Source of the DNA: Mesorhizobium japonicum MAFF 303099
GTDB taxonomy: Bacteria; Pseudomonadota; Alphaproteobacteria; Rhizobiales; Rhizobiaceae
DNA: 64,000 bases
Reading direction: 5' to 3'
Assembly (NCBI RefSeq): GCF_000009625.1
Contig: NC_002678.2
Span: 2,884,001-2,948,000, forward strand
Shown one piece after another: positions 34,957-43,852 of this stretch (the first letter of the stretch is position 1; each line of letters starts with the position of its first letter). Made by a program: the position numbers and the translations under genes. A model generated the notes under the pieces. It saw only the letters and a list, made by a program, of their open reading frames with translations. It was not told the origin of the DNA and did no database searches.

Positions 34957-36177
34957 CTAATTTAGCGGATACTTGGTGAAACCACGGCTGGCCCATTCGC
35001 CAGGCGGGACTAGTGACCCCACACGGAAGTTGAAGGATAGGACCCTCGTCGCATCGGGGTCGACTTCACATCGGAAGTTTAGATTGTACCAAGTGTTTCT
35101 GGTGCTGAAGGCCGCTTGAGCTGGGTTGAGAACATTGCCTTTGTCCAGCGTAATGGTTGGCACCCATTTGACCGAATAGTCGGCACTTTGCAGTTTCTCG
35201 CTCAGAACATTGCCGCAAAGGGTGGCCACGCGCTGACCCCGCGGCACATTCTCCATGGAGCTTGTGGCGAAGGCATTGCCGGTTGCGCCTTGCGAATAGA
35301 GCTTTCGCACACCGGGAAGGCCCGAATAGATCGGCGATCCCGCGGCTGCGGCGTCGTTCGTGGGACTTGGCCTTCTGGCATTCCCGCTTGGGGCCTTAAA
35401 GGCTTTTGCGGATTTGAAATTCATCGTCTTTGCAGGTTTTGGCTTTGCCTTTTCGGCAGAGGGTGGCGGCGCTGGCTTATCACCAGTCTCAGCCGCCAAG
35501 GGCTTTGGCGTCACAACCGCTTGCTTTTCGGCGGGTTGCGGTGCGAGCTCCCGTTTGTCCGCCTGCTGTTTGTCAGCGTCCTCGGTCGCCTGCTTCTCCT
35601 CGTTTTGCGCAGGTTTGGCGTCCGGCGCGGCGGCCTCCTGCTTTTCCTCGCCTTGCGCGGGCTTTCCATCCGGCGCAATAGTGGCCGGCTTCTCGTCAGG
35701 CTTGCTGGGCTCTGCCTTCTGCTGTGGCGTTGCAACCGGGGCGGGCCGGGTCGGCACGGGTGTCGGTGTTATAGGCGGCTTCACCGCCTCATCCTTGGCC
35801 GGTGACGGCGTGTTGGGTTTAGCGCTGTTTCCGTCGAGCGATTTCTCCGGCCCCGTATCCTTCTGGCCGTACTGGAAAACGCGCTTCAGAACATGGTCGT
35901 CTGGCGGTTTCGGGGGCTCCGGAGGCGGCTTTTGTTCAGGCGGCTTTTCAGCCTTCTTTTCAGGTGTCGGCTCCGGTGGCTTTGGAGCAGGTTTCGGCTT
36001 AGGCTTCTCGGGTGGCGGCACAATCGCGACATTGACGGGCTGTTCCTGCTGATCCGGCTGCTGCTCGGATCTCGGCACGCCAAAGAACAAGAACGCTGCG
36101 ATCAAGGCATGCAGGATCAGCGATGCGGCCAAGGCCCATCGCCAATTGCGAAACCACTCTCGTATCTTGCCGTTCAT
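34957..36177 (-). CDS. DUF930 protein, TonB-like architecture (copy 2)
   Basis: The 406-residue paralogue of the 33506-34570 product has the same plan: a short N-terminus, a membrane helix (ASLILHALIAAFLFFGVP), a Pro/Lys-rich periplasmic stretch about 40 residues longer than in copy 1, and a C-terminal DUF930 domain with WYNLNFRCEVDPDATRVLSF. The linker contains an internal repeat, KPAQGEEKQ then KPAQNEEKQ. The two copies agree best in the N-terminal region, in QPVNVAIVPPP and in the C-terminal domain, and differ most in the linker. Coordinates use ATG 36177; a TTG at 36213 is equally placed in both copies. Confidence 0.82.
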   Translation of the reverse strand: MNGKIREWFRNWRWALAASLILHALIAAFLFFGVPRSEQQPDQQEQPVNVAIVPPPEKPKPKPAPKPPEPTPEKKAEKPPEQKPPPEPPKPPDDHVLKRVFQYGQKDTGPEKSLDGNSAKPNTPSPAKDEAVKPPITPTPVPTRPAPVATPQQKAEPSKPDEKPATIAPDGKPAQGEEKQEAAAPDAKPAQNEEKQATEDADKQQADKRELAPQPAEKQAVVTPKPLAAETGDKPAPPPSAEKAKPKPAKTMNFKSAKAFKAPSGNARRPSPTNDAAAAGSPIYSGLPGVRKLYSQGATGNAFATSSMENVPRGQRVATLCGNVLSEKLQSADYSVKWVPTITLDKGNVLNPAQAAFSTRNTWYNLNFRCEVDPDATRVLSFNFRVGSLVPPGEWASRGFTKYPLN

Positions 36178-36353
36178 TACGCCCGATGTGGAATGAAATA
36201 GCGGCGGCTTCAAGCACAGGCACGGGATTGGCGCGGTTTAGCCGCTGACAGCTTGGTGATCGGGATGGTCAAACACGGGGCAGCTTTCACCGGTCCGCTG
36301 ACGCGCATCAATGAGAAGCGTCCATCCTGACATTCACGACAAGCCGGTACTTA

Positions 36354-37451
36354 TCAAGCCCCGAGGCTCTGTCCCGCGACCGCCACTGCCGCCGGGATCA
36401 GCCAGCCGGACTTTATGCGCAGCCGCGCCTGGGCTCCGCTCTCCAGCGTAAGCGGGTCTGGCTGCTCGAAATGCAAAGTGAGGTCAGGACCAGCGGCAGG
36501 CGCGAATTCGATGCGCGCGCCGCCACCCTGGTAGATCACCCGTTTGACGAGGCCGTCGAAGCCCGGGCCGTCGGTTGACACGTCGAGATCGGCCGACCGG
36601 CAGCAGATCTTCGCGCCCGCGCGTGGCGGTTCGCCAGCGCGGCAGCGGACCACCAGCTCGGTTCCGAGAACCCTGACCTTACAATGGCCACCGTCTTCGC
36701 CCGTCAGGACATCCGCCGGCAGCAGGATGCCTTGCGAGATGAAGGAGGCCACCATCTCATTTGCCGGCTCATGATAGAGTTCGCGCGGCGTCGCCAGCTG
36801 TGCCAGGCGCCCATGGTCCATCACCGCGATGCGATCGGCCAGCGCCATCGCCTCGGCCTGATCGTGGGTGATGTAGACGATAGTCGTGCCGGTGCGCTTG
36901 TGGAAGGCGGCGAACTCGTCCTCCATCGAGGCTCTCAGATGGACGTCGAGATTGGCGAGCGGCTCGTCGAACAACACAAGCGACGGTGCGGCGACAAGAC
37001 AGCGCGCCAGCGCCACACGCTGGCGCTGACCACCGGACAGATTGGCCGGCCTGCGCTCGCCCAGCCCCTGCAGATTGACCAGAGCCAGCGCGTCTTCCAC
37101 CTTCTGGCGCGCGACGACCTTGTCGAGCTTCGCCACCTTCAGCGAATAGCCGATATTCTCTGCCACCGTCATGTGCGGCCACAGGGCGTAGTTCTGGAAG
37201 ACGATGCCGACACGCCGCTTTTCCGGAGCGACGCTGCCGCCGCTGTTCGACATGACATCGTTGCCGATGCGGATTTCGCCCGAGCTCACTTTCTCGAAGC
37301 CGGCGACGAGCCGCAGCAACGTCGTCTTGCCGCAGCCGGACGGCCCGAGCACGGCCAGGAACTCGCCGTCGGCGACGTCGATCGAGACGTCCTTCACGGC
37401 GTCGAAGTTGGCGAAGCTCTTGGTCACATGGTCCAGGCTCAGTCGCGCCAT
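36354..37451 (-). CDS. Fe3+/phosphonate/polyamine-type ABC transporter ATP-binding protein
   Basis: The 365-residue ATPase has Walker A GPSGCGKTT, Q-loop FQNYALWPH, signature LSGGQRQRVALARC, Walker B VLFDEPLANLD and ITHDQAEA, then a C-terminal TOBE domain. It belongs to the FbpC/PotA/PhnT cluster. ATG 37451 overlaps the end of the permease gene by 13 bp, so upstream in-frame residues are excluded. It is third in the binding-protein, permease, ATPase operon. The substrate is not clear from sequence. Confidence 0.92.
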   Translation of the reverse strand: MARLSLDHVTKSFANFDAVKDVSIDVADGEFLAVLGPSGCGKTTLLRLVAGFEKVSSGEIRIGNDVMSNSGGSVAPEKRRVGIVFQNYALWPHMTVAENIGYSLKVAKLDKVVARQKVEDALALVNLQGLGERRPANLSGGQRQRVALARCLVAAPSLVLFDEPLANLDVHLRASMEDEFAAFHKRTGTTIVYITHDQAEAMALADRIAVMDHGRLAQLATPRELYHEPANEMVASFISQGILLPADVLTGEDGGHCKVRVLGTELVVRCRAGEPPRAGAKICCRSADLDVSTDGPGFDGLVKRVIYQGGGARIEFAPAAGPDLTLHFEQPDPLTLESGAQARLRIKSGWLIPAAVAVAGQSLGA

Positions 37452-39142
37452 GGCAGCACTCCGTTGGGAAGGTAGGGGGCAAGCAGATTGGTCACCAGCA
37501 TCAGCACGAAGGTGACCGCGACCGTGACGACCGACATTGCCGCCGCGTAGTTGGAATCGCCGCCCTGTTCGAAGGAAAACATCACCACGCCGATCGTCTC
37601 CGAGCCTGACGACCACAGCAGCGCCGAGACGGTGAGTTCGCTGAGTGCCGTCATGAAGATCAAAAGACCGCCGGCGATCGCCGCCGGCGCGACCAGTGGA
37701 AAGATGATGGTGCGCATGCGCGTGAACAGCCCGGCGCCCGCCGTCTGCGCGGCCTCCTCCAGCGCCCGGTCGATCTGTTGGTAGCCGCTGATGGTCGGCC
37801 GCAGCGCCAGCACCAGGAAGCGGGCGAGGTAGGCGTAGAGGATGATCCAGACCGTGTTGTAGAGTTGGATGCCGGTCAGTGGGATCGGCCTGAGGAAGAG
37901 CAGCAGCGAGGCGATCGCCAGCACCACGCCGGGCAAGGCATAGGGCAGTTCGACCGCCAGATTGAGCAGCCGCACCCAGCGCTGCTTGCCCCAGGCGATG
38001 AGATAGCCGACCGGCACGGCGACGACGACCGCGAAGAAGGCGGCCGCGATCGACAGCCAGAAACTGTTGAAGAAGGCGCGATTGGCGGCATCATGCTCGA
38101 ACAGCACGAAACGATAATTGTCGAGCGTCATCGTCTTGGCGGTGAGCGCGATGCCATAGCCCGGCACCAATGAGGTCAGCACCAGCCCGAACAGCGGCAG
38201 GAACAGCACCAGCACGATCAGCAGCCACATGCCGACCTGAACAACGGGCCGCCAGCCGCCGAGTTCGTAAGGTTCGGCCGGCAGCGATGTCGAAGAGATG
38301 CGGTAGTCGCGGCGGCGGCTCATCACCTCCTGGGCGATAATGCCGGCCATCGCGATCACGCCGATCAGCACCGAAAGGAACGCGGCCTCGCCGAGCACGG
38401 CCGGACCACCGCCGGCCAGCTTCTGATAGATGAGCGTCGGCAGCACCAGATAATTGGCGGGAATGCCGAGGAAGGCGGGAATGCCGAAATTGCCGACGCA
38501 GGACACGAAGGCCAATGCCGCGGCCGCCATGATCGACGGCGTCATCAGCGGCAGCACGATGGTGGCGAGCACGGTGGACCAGCCGGCGCCGCCGGCGCGT
38601 GCGGCCTCGACCAGTTCGCGCGGCAGCTTGCGCAGGCCGGCCCGCACCAGCAGGAAAACCAGCGGGCCATATTGCACGCCAAGCAGCAGGATGATGCCCG
38701 AGGTCGAGTAAAGCGGGTTTTTCGTGCCGAGCGGCGGTGCCGCGCCGAACAGCTTGAGGAATGGGCTTGCCGGGCCGAACAGCTGCAGCCAGGCCAGCGC
38801 CGTCACCTGCGGCGCGATCATCAGCGGCATGACGTAGCACAGCACCAGGGCGCTGCGGCCGCGTATGTCGGTCAGCGAAACCAGCACCGCCACCAGCGTG
38901 CCCGACAGCACCGCAAGCAAGGTGCCACCGATGCCGACGACCAGCGTATGCCATGTCGCGACCCAGGTCGCCGGGCTTCTCAAGCCCGCCTCCACGGCCA
39001 CGGTCGACAGCGTGCCGCCAGGTGCGATGATCTCCTTGATGAGGCGCAGCATGGGCAGCAGCGAAAGCAGCACGATGACGACGGCCACCGCCGCCGTCAG
39101 GACCATTTCCTGGCCCCGGCTTTCCCTGATGCGTGTCGACAT
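37439..39142 (-). CDS. ABC transporter permease, fused double domain (FbpB/COG1178 type)
   Basis: The 567-residue membrane protein has about 12 helices and two BPD permease domains, each with its own EAA-like loop (LPRELVEAARAGGAGWSTVL and QIDRALEEAAQTAGAGLFT). This tandem layout is the rule in ferric-ion, thiamine and 2-aminoethylphosphonate importers. ATG 39142 fits the basic N-terminus MSTRIRESRG before the first helix. It is separated from the binding-protein gene by a hairpin. Confidence 0.92.
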   Translation of the reverse strand: MSTRIRESRGQEMVLTAAVAVVIVLLSLLPMLRLIKEIIAPGGTLSTVAVEAGLRSPATWVATWHTLVVGIGGTLLAVLSGTLVAVLVSLTDIRGRSALVLCYVMPLMIAPQVTALAWLQLFGPASPFLKLFGAAPPLGTKNPLYSTSGIILLLGVQYGPLVFLLVRAGLRKLPRELVEAARAGGAGWSTVLATIVLPLMTPSIMAAAALAFVSCVGNFGIPAFLGIPANYLVLPTLIYQKLAGGGPAVLGEAAFLSVLIGVIAMAGIIAQEVMSRRRDYRISSTSLPAEPYELGGWRPVVQVGMWLLIVLVLFLPLFGLVLTSLVPGYGIALTAKTMTLDNYRFVLFEHDAANRAFFNSFWLSIAAAFFAVVVAVPVGYLIAWGKQRWVRLLNLAVELPYALPGVVLAIASLLLFLRPIPLTGIQLYNTVWIILYAYLARFLVLALRPTISGYQQIDRALEEAAQTAGAGLFTRMRTIIFPLVAPAAIAGGLLIFMTALSELTVSALLWSSGSETIGVVMFSFEQGGDSNYAAAMSVVTVAVTFVLMLVTNLLAPYLPNGVLPWRD

Positions 39143-39168
39143 AATTGCGCTTCCTGGGATCGGTGCGG

Positions 39169-39197
39169 GCGGGACGCCGCCGGAAACGGCATCCCGC
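39169..39197 (-). terminator. Hairpin between binding-protein and permease genes
   Basis: GCGGGATGCCG pairs with CGGCGTCCCGC (one G-U) on the minus strand across a 7-nt loop, in the 68-bp gap. A role in mRNA processing or attenuation is inferred. Confidence 0.5.
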
Positions 39198-39210
39198 CGC
39201 GATTGCCGGC

Positions 39211-40197
39211 TCAGCCGCCGAACAGTTCCTGGAACTTCGCCTTGTCGGCGTCGGTCTTGGCGACGATCACCTTGGTGTCGAACGGCATCACCTTGACCTT
39301 GACGCCTTCCGGCAGCCATTCGGGATGACCGAGCGAGGCGCGCGCCGGCAGGTACCCCATGGACAGTGCCAGCTTCTGGCCTTCATCCGACAGAATGAAG
39401 TCGACGAACTTCTTGGCGCCGTCGACATTCCTGGCGGTCTTCATGATGGCGACCGGTTCGGTCACCGCCGGCACGCCTTCGCTCGGGAATACGAACTCGA
39501 CCGGCGAGCCCTTTTTCTTGGCGTTCATCGCCATGAAGTCGACGAGGATGCCATAGGGCTTCTCGCCTGAGGCCACCGATTTCAGCACCGCGCCATTGCC
39601 GCGCACGCTGACGGTGTTGTTGGCCTTCAGCTTCTGGAAGAAATCCCAGCCATAGTTGGTATCGCCGGCAAAACCGGAGAGCAGATAGGCGGCCGCACCC
39701 GAATAGAGCGGGCTCGGCATGACCAGGCCATCGGCATAGGCGGGCTTGGCGAGATCGGCCCAATGCTGCGGCTTTTCAGCAGCCCCGGTGTTGTAGACGA
39801 TGCCGGTGGTGATCAACTTGCTGCCGAAGTAGGTCTTGTCGGCATCATAGGCATCGGCCTCGATGCCGTCGAGCTTGGCCTCGGGATAAGGCAGCAGCCG
39901 GTCGTCCTTCTTCAACAGCTCCATCGAGACCGCGTCGGCGATCAAGAGCACGTCGGGCTGCGGGCTGCCGGCGGCGAACTCGGCCGCCATCTTGGTCAGG
40001 ATGTCGCTGGTCCCAGAGCGATAGATAGTCACGTCGATGCCGGGCTGCGCCTTCTTGAAGGCATCCACGGTCTTGGCCGCATCGGCTTCCGGCTGCGACG
40101 TGTAGAGCGTCAGTGTTTCGGCATTTGCCACGCCGGCAAACAAAGTTGCCGCGAGCGCCAGCTGGCTGGCCAGCAGCTTGATGAGTAGCGTCTTCAT
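39211..40197 (-). CDS. Periplasmic binding protein of Fe3+-type ABC transporter (COG1840)
   Basis: The 328-residue protein has a signal peptide ending GVANA/ET, then LTLYTSQPEADAAKTVDAF. The class features are 'LLIADAVSMELLKKDDRLLPY', 'GIVYNTGAAEKPQHWADLAKP', and 'GILVDFMAMNAKKKGSP'. The paired-Tyr iron site of FbpA proteins is not obvious, so organic substrates (2-aminoethylphosphonate, sugar phosphates) are just as possible. ATG 40197 comes after AGGAGGT. The 258-bp gap upstream (40198-40455) shows no gene. Confidence 0.88.
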   Translation of the reverse strand: MKTLLIKLLASQLALAATLFAGVANAETLTLYTSQPEADAAKTVDAFKKAQPGIDVTIYRSGTSDILTKMAAEFAAGSPQPDVLLIADAVSMELLKKDDRLLPYPEAKLDGIEADAYDADKTYFGSKLITTGIVYNTGAAEKPQHWADLAKPAYADGLVMPSPLYSGAAAYLLSGFAGDTNYGWDFFQKLKANNTVSVRGNGAVLKSVASGEKPYGILVDFMAMNAKKKGSPVEFVFPSEGVPAVTEPVAIMKTARNVDGAKKFVDFILSDEGQKLALSMGYLPARASLGHPEWLPEGVKVKVMPFDTKVIVAKTDADKAKFQELFGG

Positions 40198-40455
40198 GAG
40201 ACCTCCTGTCTTGTCTGTGCATGACCGGTCCGGCTCCTGGCCGGCTCCGCGTCCCTTCCTCCCTGCACGGCGCATATGACTGGTGGATGACAGCGGACAT
40301 GCGCGATCAGATCAAGCGACGGCTTGGCGTGAGATGCTCTCACGGCACGACAGGAAGGCCCACGGAATTGGCTTTCCGCGAGCCTCATGGGCGCGACTGC
40401 ACGCCGGACTAGGAGCTATGTTTCCCGATGCTGGTAAAAGGTGCCTCGACTGCCC

Positions 40456-41820
40456 CTACACCAGCATGCCCATCGGGTTCTCGATCAGCCGCTTGAAGGC
40501 GACCAACAATTCGGCGCCGAGCGCGCCATCAACGGCGCGATGATCGGTCGACAGCGTCACCGACATCACGGTGGCGATTTTGATCTCGCCATTCTTGACC
40601 ACAGCCCGCTCTTCACCGGCGCCGACCGCCAGGATCGTCGCATGCGGCGGATTGATGACGGCGGCGAAGTCCTTGATGCCGAACATGCCGAGGTTGGAGA
40701 CCGCCGTCGTGCCGCCCTGATACTCTTCCGGCTTCAGCTTGCGGCTGCGGGCACGGCTGGCCAGGTCCTTCATCTCGTTGGAAATGGTCGACAGCGTTTT
40801 TTCGTCCGCATGCCGAATGATCGGCGTGATCAGGCCGCCGGGGATCGACACGGCGACGCCGACATCGGCATGCTTGTGCTTGACCATGGCGGTTTCGGTC
40901 CACGAGGCATTGGCATCCGGCACCGCCTTCAGCGCCATCGCCATCGCCTTGATCACCATGTCGTTGACCGACAGCTTGTAGGCAGGCACGTCACCCTTTT
41001 CGGTCTTCTTCATCGGTGCGGCGGCATTGATCTGCGTGCGCAAGGCCAGCAACGCATCGAGTTCGCAGTCGAGCGTTAGATAAAAATGCGGGATGGTGGA
41101 CTTGGCCTCGACCAGGCGGCGCGCGATGGTCTTGCGCATATTGTCGTGCGGGACGAGTTCGTAGGAGCCTTGCTCGAACAGCTTCAGCACTTGGTCGTCC
41201 GACATCGGCTTCACAGCCGGCGCGGGAGCGGCAGCCGGCGCACCGGCCGGAGCCTTGGCGGCGGGCGCTGCCTTGGCACCACCGCCGGCAATCGCTGCAT
41301 CGACATCGGCCTTCACCACACGGCCATGCGGGCCGGTGCCGATGATGCCGGCAAGGGCAAGACCTGCCTCACGAGCCAGACGTCGGGCAAGCGGTGTCGC
41401 GCGTTCGCCTGGCGGTGATTGGCCAATCTCCCCCCTTGTGGGGGAGATGCCCGGCAGGGCAGAGGGGGGCATGACAGAATGCGACGTTGGTGGGACGACG
41501 TCCCCCTCTGTCGACTTCGCCGACATCTCCCCCACAAGGGGGGAGATTGGCGCCGCGTCTTGCTTGGCCCCATAAGCCTCATCGTCGGCGTAAATCCACG
41601 CAACCGGCGCGCCGACGGGAATGTCGACGCCTTCCTTGCCTGAGACGTCGCGCAGCACGCCGCTGGCCGGCGCATCGATCTCCATGGCCGCCTTGTCGGT
41701 CTCGATCTCGAACAGCACATCGCCCTTCTTGACCCGGGCACCTTCTTCGGCGAACCAGCGCGAGATCTGTCCGGTCGCCATGTCCATATCGACCTTGGGG
41801 AGAATGACTTCGGTCGGCAT
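40456..41820 (-). CDS. Dihydrolipoamide acyltransferase (E2) of a TPP-dependent dehydrogenase complex
   Basis: The 454-residue protein has one lipoyl domain (1-78; lipoyl-Lys43 in EIETDKAAMEI), a linker (80-138), an E1/E3-binding domain (139-176: TPLARRLAREAG, GTGPHGRVVKADV), a second linker, and a catalytic domain ending with the active-site motif TDHRAVDG. It moves acyl groups from E1 to CoA. Residues 91-133 are encoded by a palindromic DNA repeat inserted in frame. The gene is last in the operon. No E3 gene is nearby, so lipoamide dehydrogenase must come from elsewhere. Confidence 0.92.
   Translation of the reverse strand: MPTEVILPKVDMDMATGQISRWFAEEGARVKKGDVLFEIETDKAAMEIDAPASGVLRDVSGKEGVDIPVGAPVAWIYADDEAYGAKQDAAPISPLVGEMSAKSTEGDVVPPTSHSVMPPSALPGISPTRGEIGQSPPGERATPLARRLAREAGLALAGIIGTGPHGRVVKADVDAAIAGGGAKAAPAAKAPAGAPAAAPAPAVKPMSDDQVLKLFEQGSYELVPHDNMRKTIARRLVEAKSTIPHFYLTLDCELDALLALRTQINAAAPMKKTEKGDVPAYKLSVNDMVIKAMAMALKAVPDANASWTETAMVKHKHADVGVAVSIPGGLITPIIRHADEKTLSTISNEMKDLASRARSRKLKPEEYQGGTTAVSNLGMFGIKDFAAVINPPHATILAVGAGEERAVVKNGEIKIATVMSVTLSTDHRAVDGALGAELLVAFKRLIENPMGMLV
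41423..41550. repeat. Palindromic repeat inserted in frame in the E2 gene
   Basis: A 27-bp arm at 41423-41449 (CCAATCTCCCCCCTTG and on) is the exact reverse complement of 41524-41550. The 128-bp element has a further partly self-complementary centre. The E2 frame reads through it without a stop, giving a peptide beginning PISPLVGEMSAKSTEGD and ending GISPTRGEIG, in the linker between the lipoyl and binding domains. The same kind of peptide appears as a stray insert in many rhizobial annotations, as with the Rickettsia palindromic elements. Confidence 0.85.
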
Positions 41821-41823
41821 GTC

Positions 41824-42822
41824 TCAGCGAACCCCTTTCACGAGGTCGCGCGCGGCGCTGATGATGTCGGGAACCTGCGGCACCGTGGCCTTTTCGAGCT
41901 CCGGATTGTAGGGGATCGGCGTTTCCGCGCCGCCCAACCGCACGATCGGCGCGTCGAGATAGTCGAACGCCTCGCTCTCGGCGATCATGGCGCTGACCTC
42001 GGCGCCGATGCCCAGCGTCTTGACCGCTTCGTAGACGCACATCAGCCGCGACGTCTTCTTGACGCTGTCGATGACGGTCTGCTTGTCCATCGGCCGGATG
42101 GTCCTCAGATCGACGACTTCGACGTCGATGCCTTCGGCTTCCAGCGTGGCGGCGGCGTCGAGCGCCTTCTGCACCATGATCGAGGTGGCGACGATGGTGA
42201 GATCGCGGCCCTCGCGGCGGATGTCGGCCTTGCCGATCGGCACGGTGTAATAGCCCTCTGGCACCGGGCCCTTCATCTTGTAGAGCAGCTTGTGCTCGAA
42301 GATCATCACCGGATCGGGATCGGCGACCGCAGCCAGGAGCATGCCCTTGGCATCATAGGGCGTCGCCGGCTGGATGACCTTCAGGCCTGGCACATGGCCA
42401 AGCCAGGCTTCGAGGCTTTGGCTGTGCTGCGCGGCCGCACCCGTACCCGAACCGGCGGGAAAGCGCATCACCACGGGAACCGAAACCTCGCCTCCCAGCA
42501 TGAATCGCATCTTGGCCGCCTGGTTGACGATCTGCTCCATGGCGAGCGTGGCGAAATCGGAAAACTGGAATTCGAAGATCGGCCGCATGCCGGTGAGCGC
42601 CGCACCCACCGCCACCCCCGCGCCGCCCAGTTCCGAGATCGGCGTGTCGATCACGCGCTCAGTGCCATAACGCTCCACCAGATCGCCGGTCACCTGGAAG
42701 GCGCCGCCATAGACGCCGATATCCTCGCCCATCAGGAAGACGCGCTCGTCCATGTCCATGGCGATCGCCATGGCTTCCTGGATCGCCTGGGCGTAGCTCA
42801 GTTCACGCACCGTCGCGTCCAT
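41824..42822 (-). CDS. TPP-dependent dehydrogenase E1 component, beta subunit
   Basis: The 332-residue protein has the transketolase pyrimidine-binding domain ([64 protein letters not shown]) and the C-terminal transketolase domain ([30 protein letters not shown]). It lacks the N-terminal lipoyl domain of the usual ~460-residue rhizobial PdhB, so this is a second complex, closer to acetoin-dehydrogenase type E1-beta. It overlaps the E1-alpha stop by 1 bp (TGATG) and is followed by E2 after 3 bp. Confidence 0.92.
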   Translation of the reverse strand: MDATVRELSYAQAIQEAMAIAMDMDERVFLMGEDIGVYGGAFQVTGDLVERYGTERVIDTPISELGGAGVAVGAALTGMRPIFEFQFSDFATLAMEQIVNQAAKMRFMLGGEVSVPVVMRFPAGSGTGAAAQHSQSLEAWLGHVPGLKVIQPATPYDAKGMLLAAVADPDPVMIFEHKLLYKMKGPVPEGYYTVPIGKADIRREGRDLTIVATSIMVQKALDAAATLEAEGIDVEVVDLRTIRPMDKQTVIDSVKKTSRLMCVYEAVKTLGIGAEVSAMIAESEAFDYLDAPIVRLGGAETPIPYNPELEKATVPQVPDIISAARDLVKGVR

Positions 42823-43850
42823 CACGCCTGCTCCGTATACACGTAATTTCCGGTCTCGCTGACGTCAGGCGACGGGCTCGCCTTGGCGAACTCGATGCCG
42901 TCGGCGATCTCCTGCGACACCGCACTGCGAATGGCCTCGATGCCCTTGTCGTCGATGAAGCCGAATTCGCGCAGCTCGTTCTCGAACAGCGTGATCGGGT
43001 CGCGGTTCGACATCCAGTCCTCGATCTCTTCCTTGGTGCGATAGCGATTGCGGTCGCTCTTGGAATGGCCGCGATGGCGATAGGTCTTGGATTCGATCAG
43101 CGTCGGCCCTTCACCGGCGCGGGCGCGCTCGACGGCCCTGTAGGACGCCTCGGCGACTTCCGAAAAAATATTGCCGTTGACGATGACGCCGGGCATCGAA
43201 TAGGCGGCGGCGCGGTCGGCGATGTTCTTCACCGCGGTCGAACGGGCGGTCGAGGTCGACATGCCATAGCCATTGTTCTCGCAGACGAAGATGACCGGCA
43301 GCTTCCAGACCGCCGCCATGTTGAGCGCCTCGTGGAAGGCGCCTTCATTGTTGGCGCCGTCGCCGAAGAAGGAGACGACCACCTTGCCGGTCTTCATCAT
43401 CTTGGACGAGAGCGCCGCCCCGACGGCGATCGGAATACCGCCGCCGACAATGCCGTTGGCGCCGAGATTGCCCTTGGCGACATCGGCAATGTGCATCGAG
43501 CCGCCGCGGCCCTTGCAGTAGCCCGTGGTCTTGCCGAAGAACTCGGCGAACATGCGCTTGACCTCGGCGCCCTTGGCGATGCAATGGCCATGGCCGCGAT
43601 GGGTCGAGGTGATCTGGTCATCCTCGCCAAGCGGCATGCAGATACCCATGGCGCTGGCTTCCTGGCCGATCGACAGATGCATGGTGCCGTGGATCAGGCC
43701 GCGCATGTAGCTTTCCTCCGCGCCCTCCTCGAAGCGGCGGATAAGATACATCTTGTAGAGCACCTCTCTGAGCTGCTCGGCGCTGTACTGGCGATAGACG
43801 AAAGGCAGGTTGGCGCGACTGTCCGCGACGGCTTTGCTGGCACCAGCCAT
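42822..43850 (-). CDS. TPP-dependent dehydrogenase E1 component, alpha subunit
   Basis: The 342-residue protein has THRGHGH (83-89) and the TPP motif [31 protein letters not shown] (163-193; GDG plus N-rich end). A later loop, [10 protein letters not shown], corresponds to the regulatory loop of PDH E1-alpha. It decarboxylates a 2-oxo acid or cleaves acetoin in an alpha2-beta2 E1. ATG 43850 starts 2 bp after the stop of the oxidoreductase gene. Which substrate it uses is not decided by the motifs. Confidence 0.92.
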   Translation of the reverse strand: MAGASKAVADSRANLPFVYRQYSAEQLREVLYKMYLIRRFEEGAEESYMRGLIHGTMHLSIGQEASAMGICMPLGEDDQITSTHRGHGHCIAKGAEVKRMFAEFFGKTTGYCKGRGGSMHIADVAKGNLGANGIVGGGIPIAVGAALSSKMMKTGKVVVSFFGDGANNEGAFHEALNMAAVWKLPVIFVCENNGYGMSTSTARSTAVKNIADRAAAYSMPGVIVNGNIFSEVAEASYRAVERARAGEGPTLIESKTYRHRGHSKSDRNRYRTKEEIEDWMSNRDPITLFENELREFGFIDDKGIEAIRSAVSQEIADGIEFAKASPSPDVSETGNYVYTEQA

Positions 43851-43852
43851 GA

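Noticed and set aside
39211..40197. Calling the COG1840 system a ferric iron importer
   Set aside because: The family also serves 2-aminoethylphosphonate and other ligands, no Tyr-pair iron site or Fur-box-like sequence was evident, so only the transporter class is stated.
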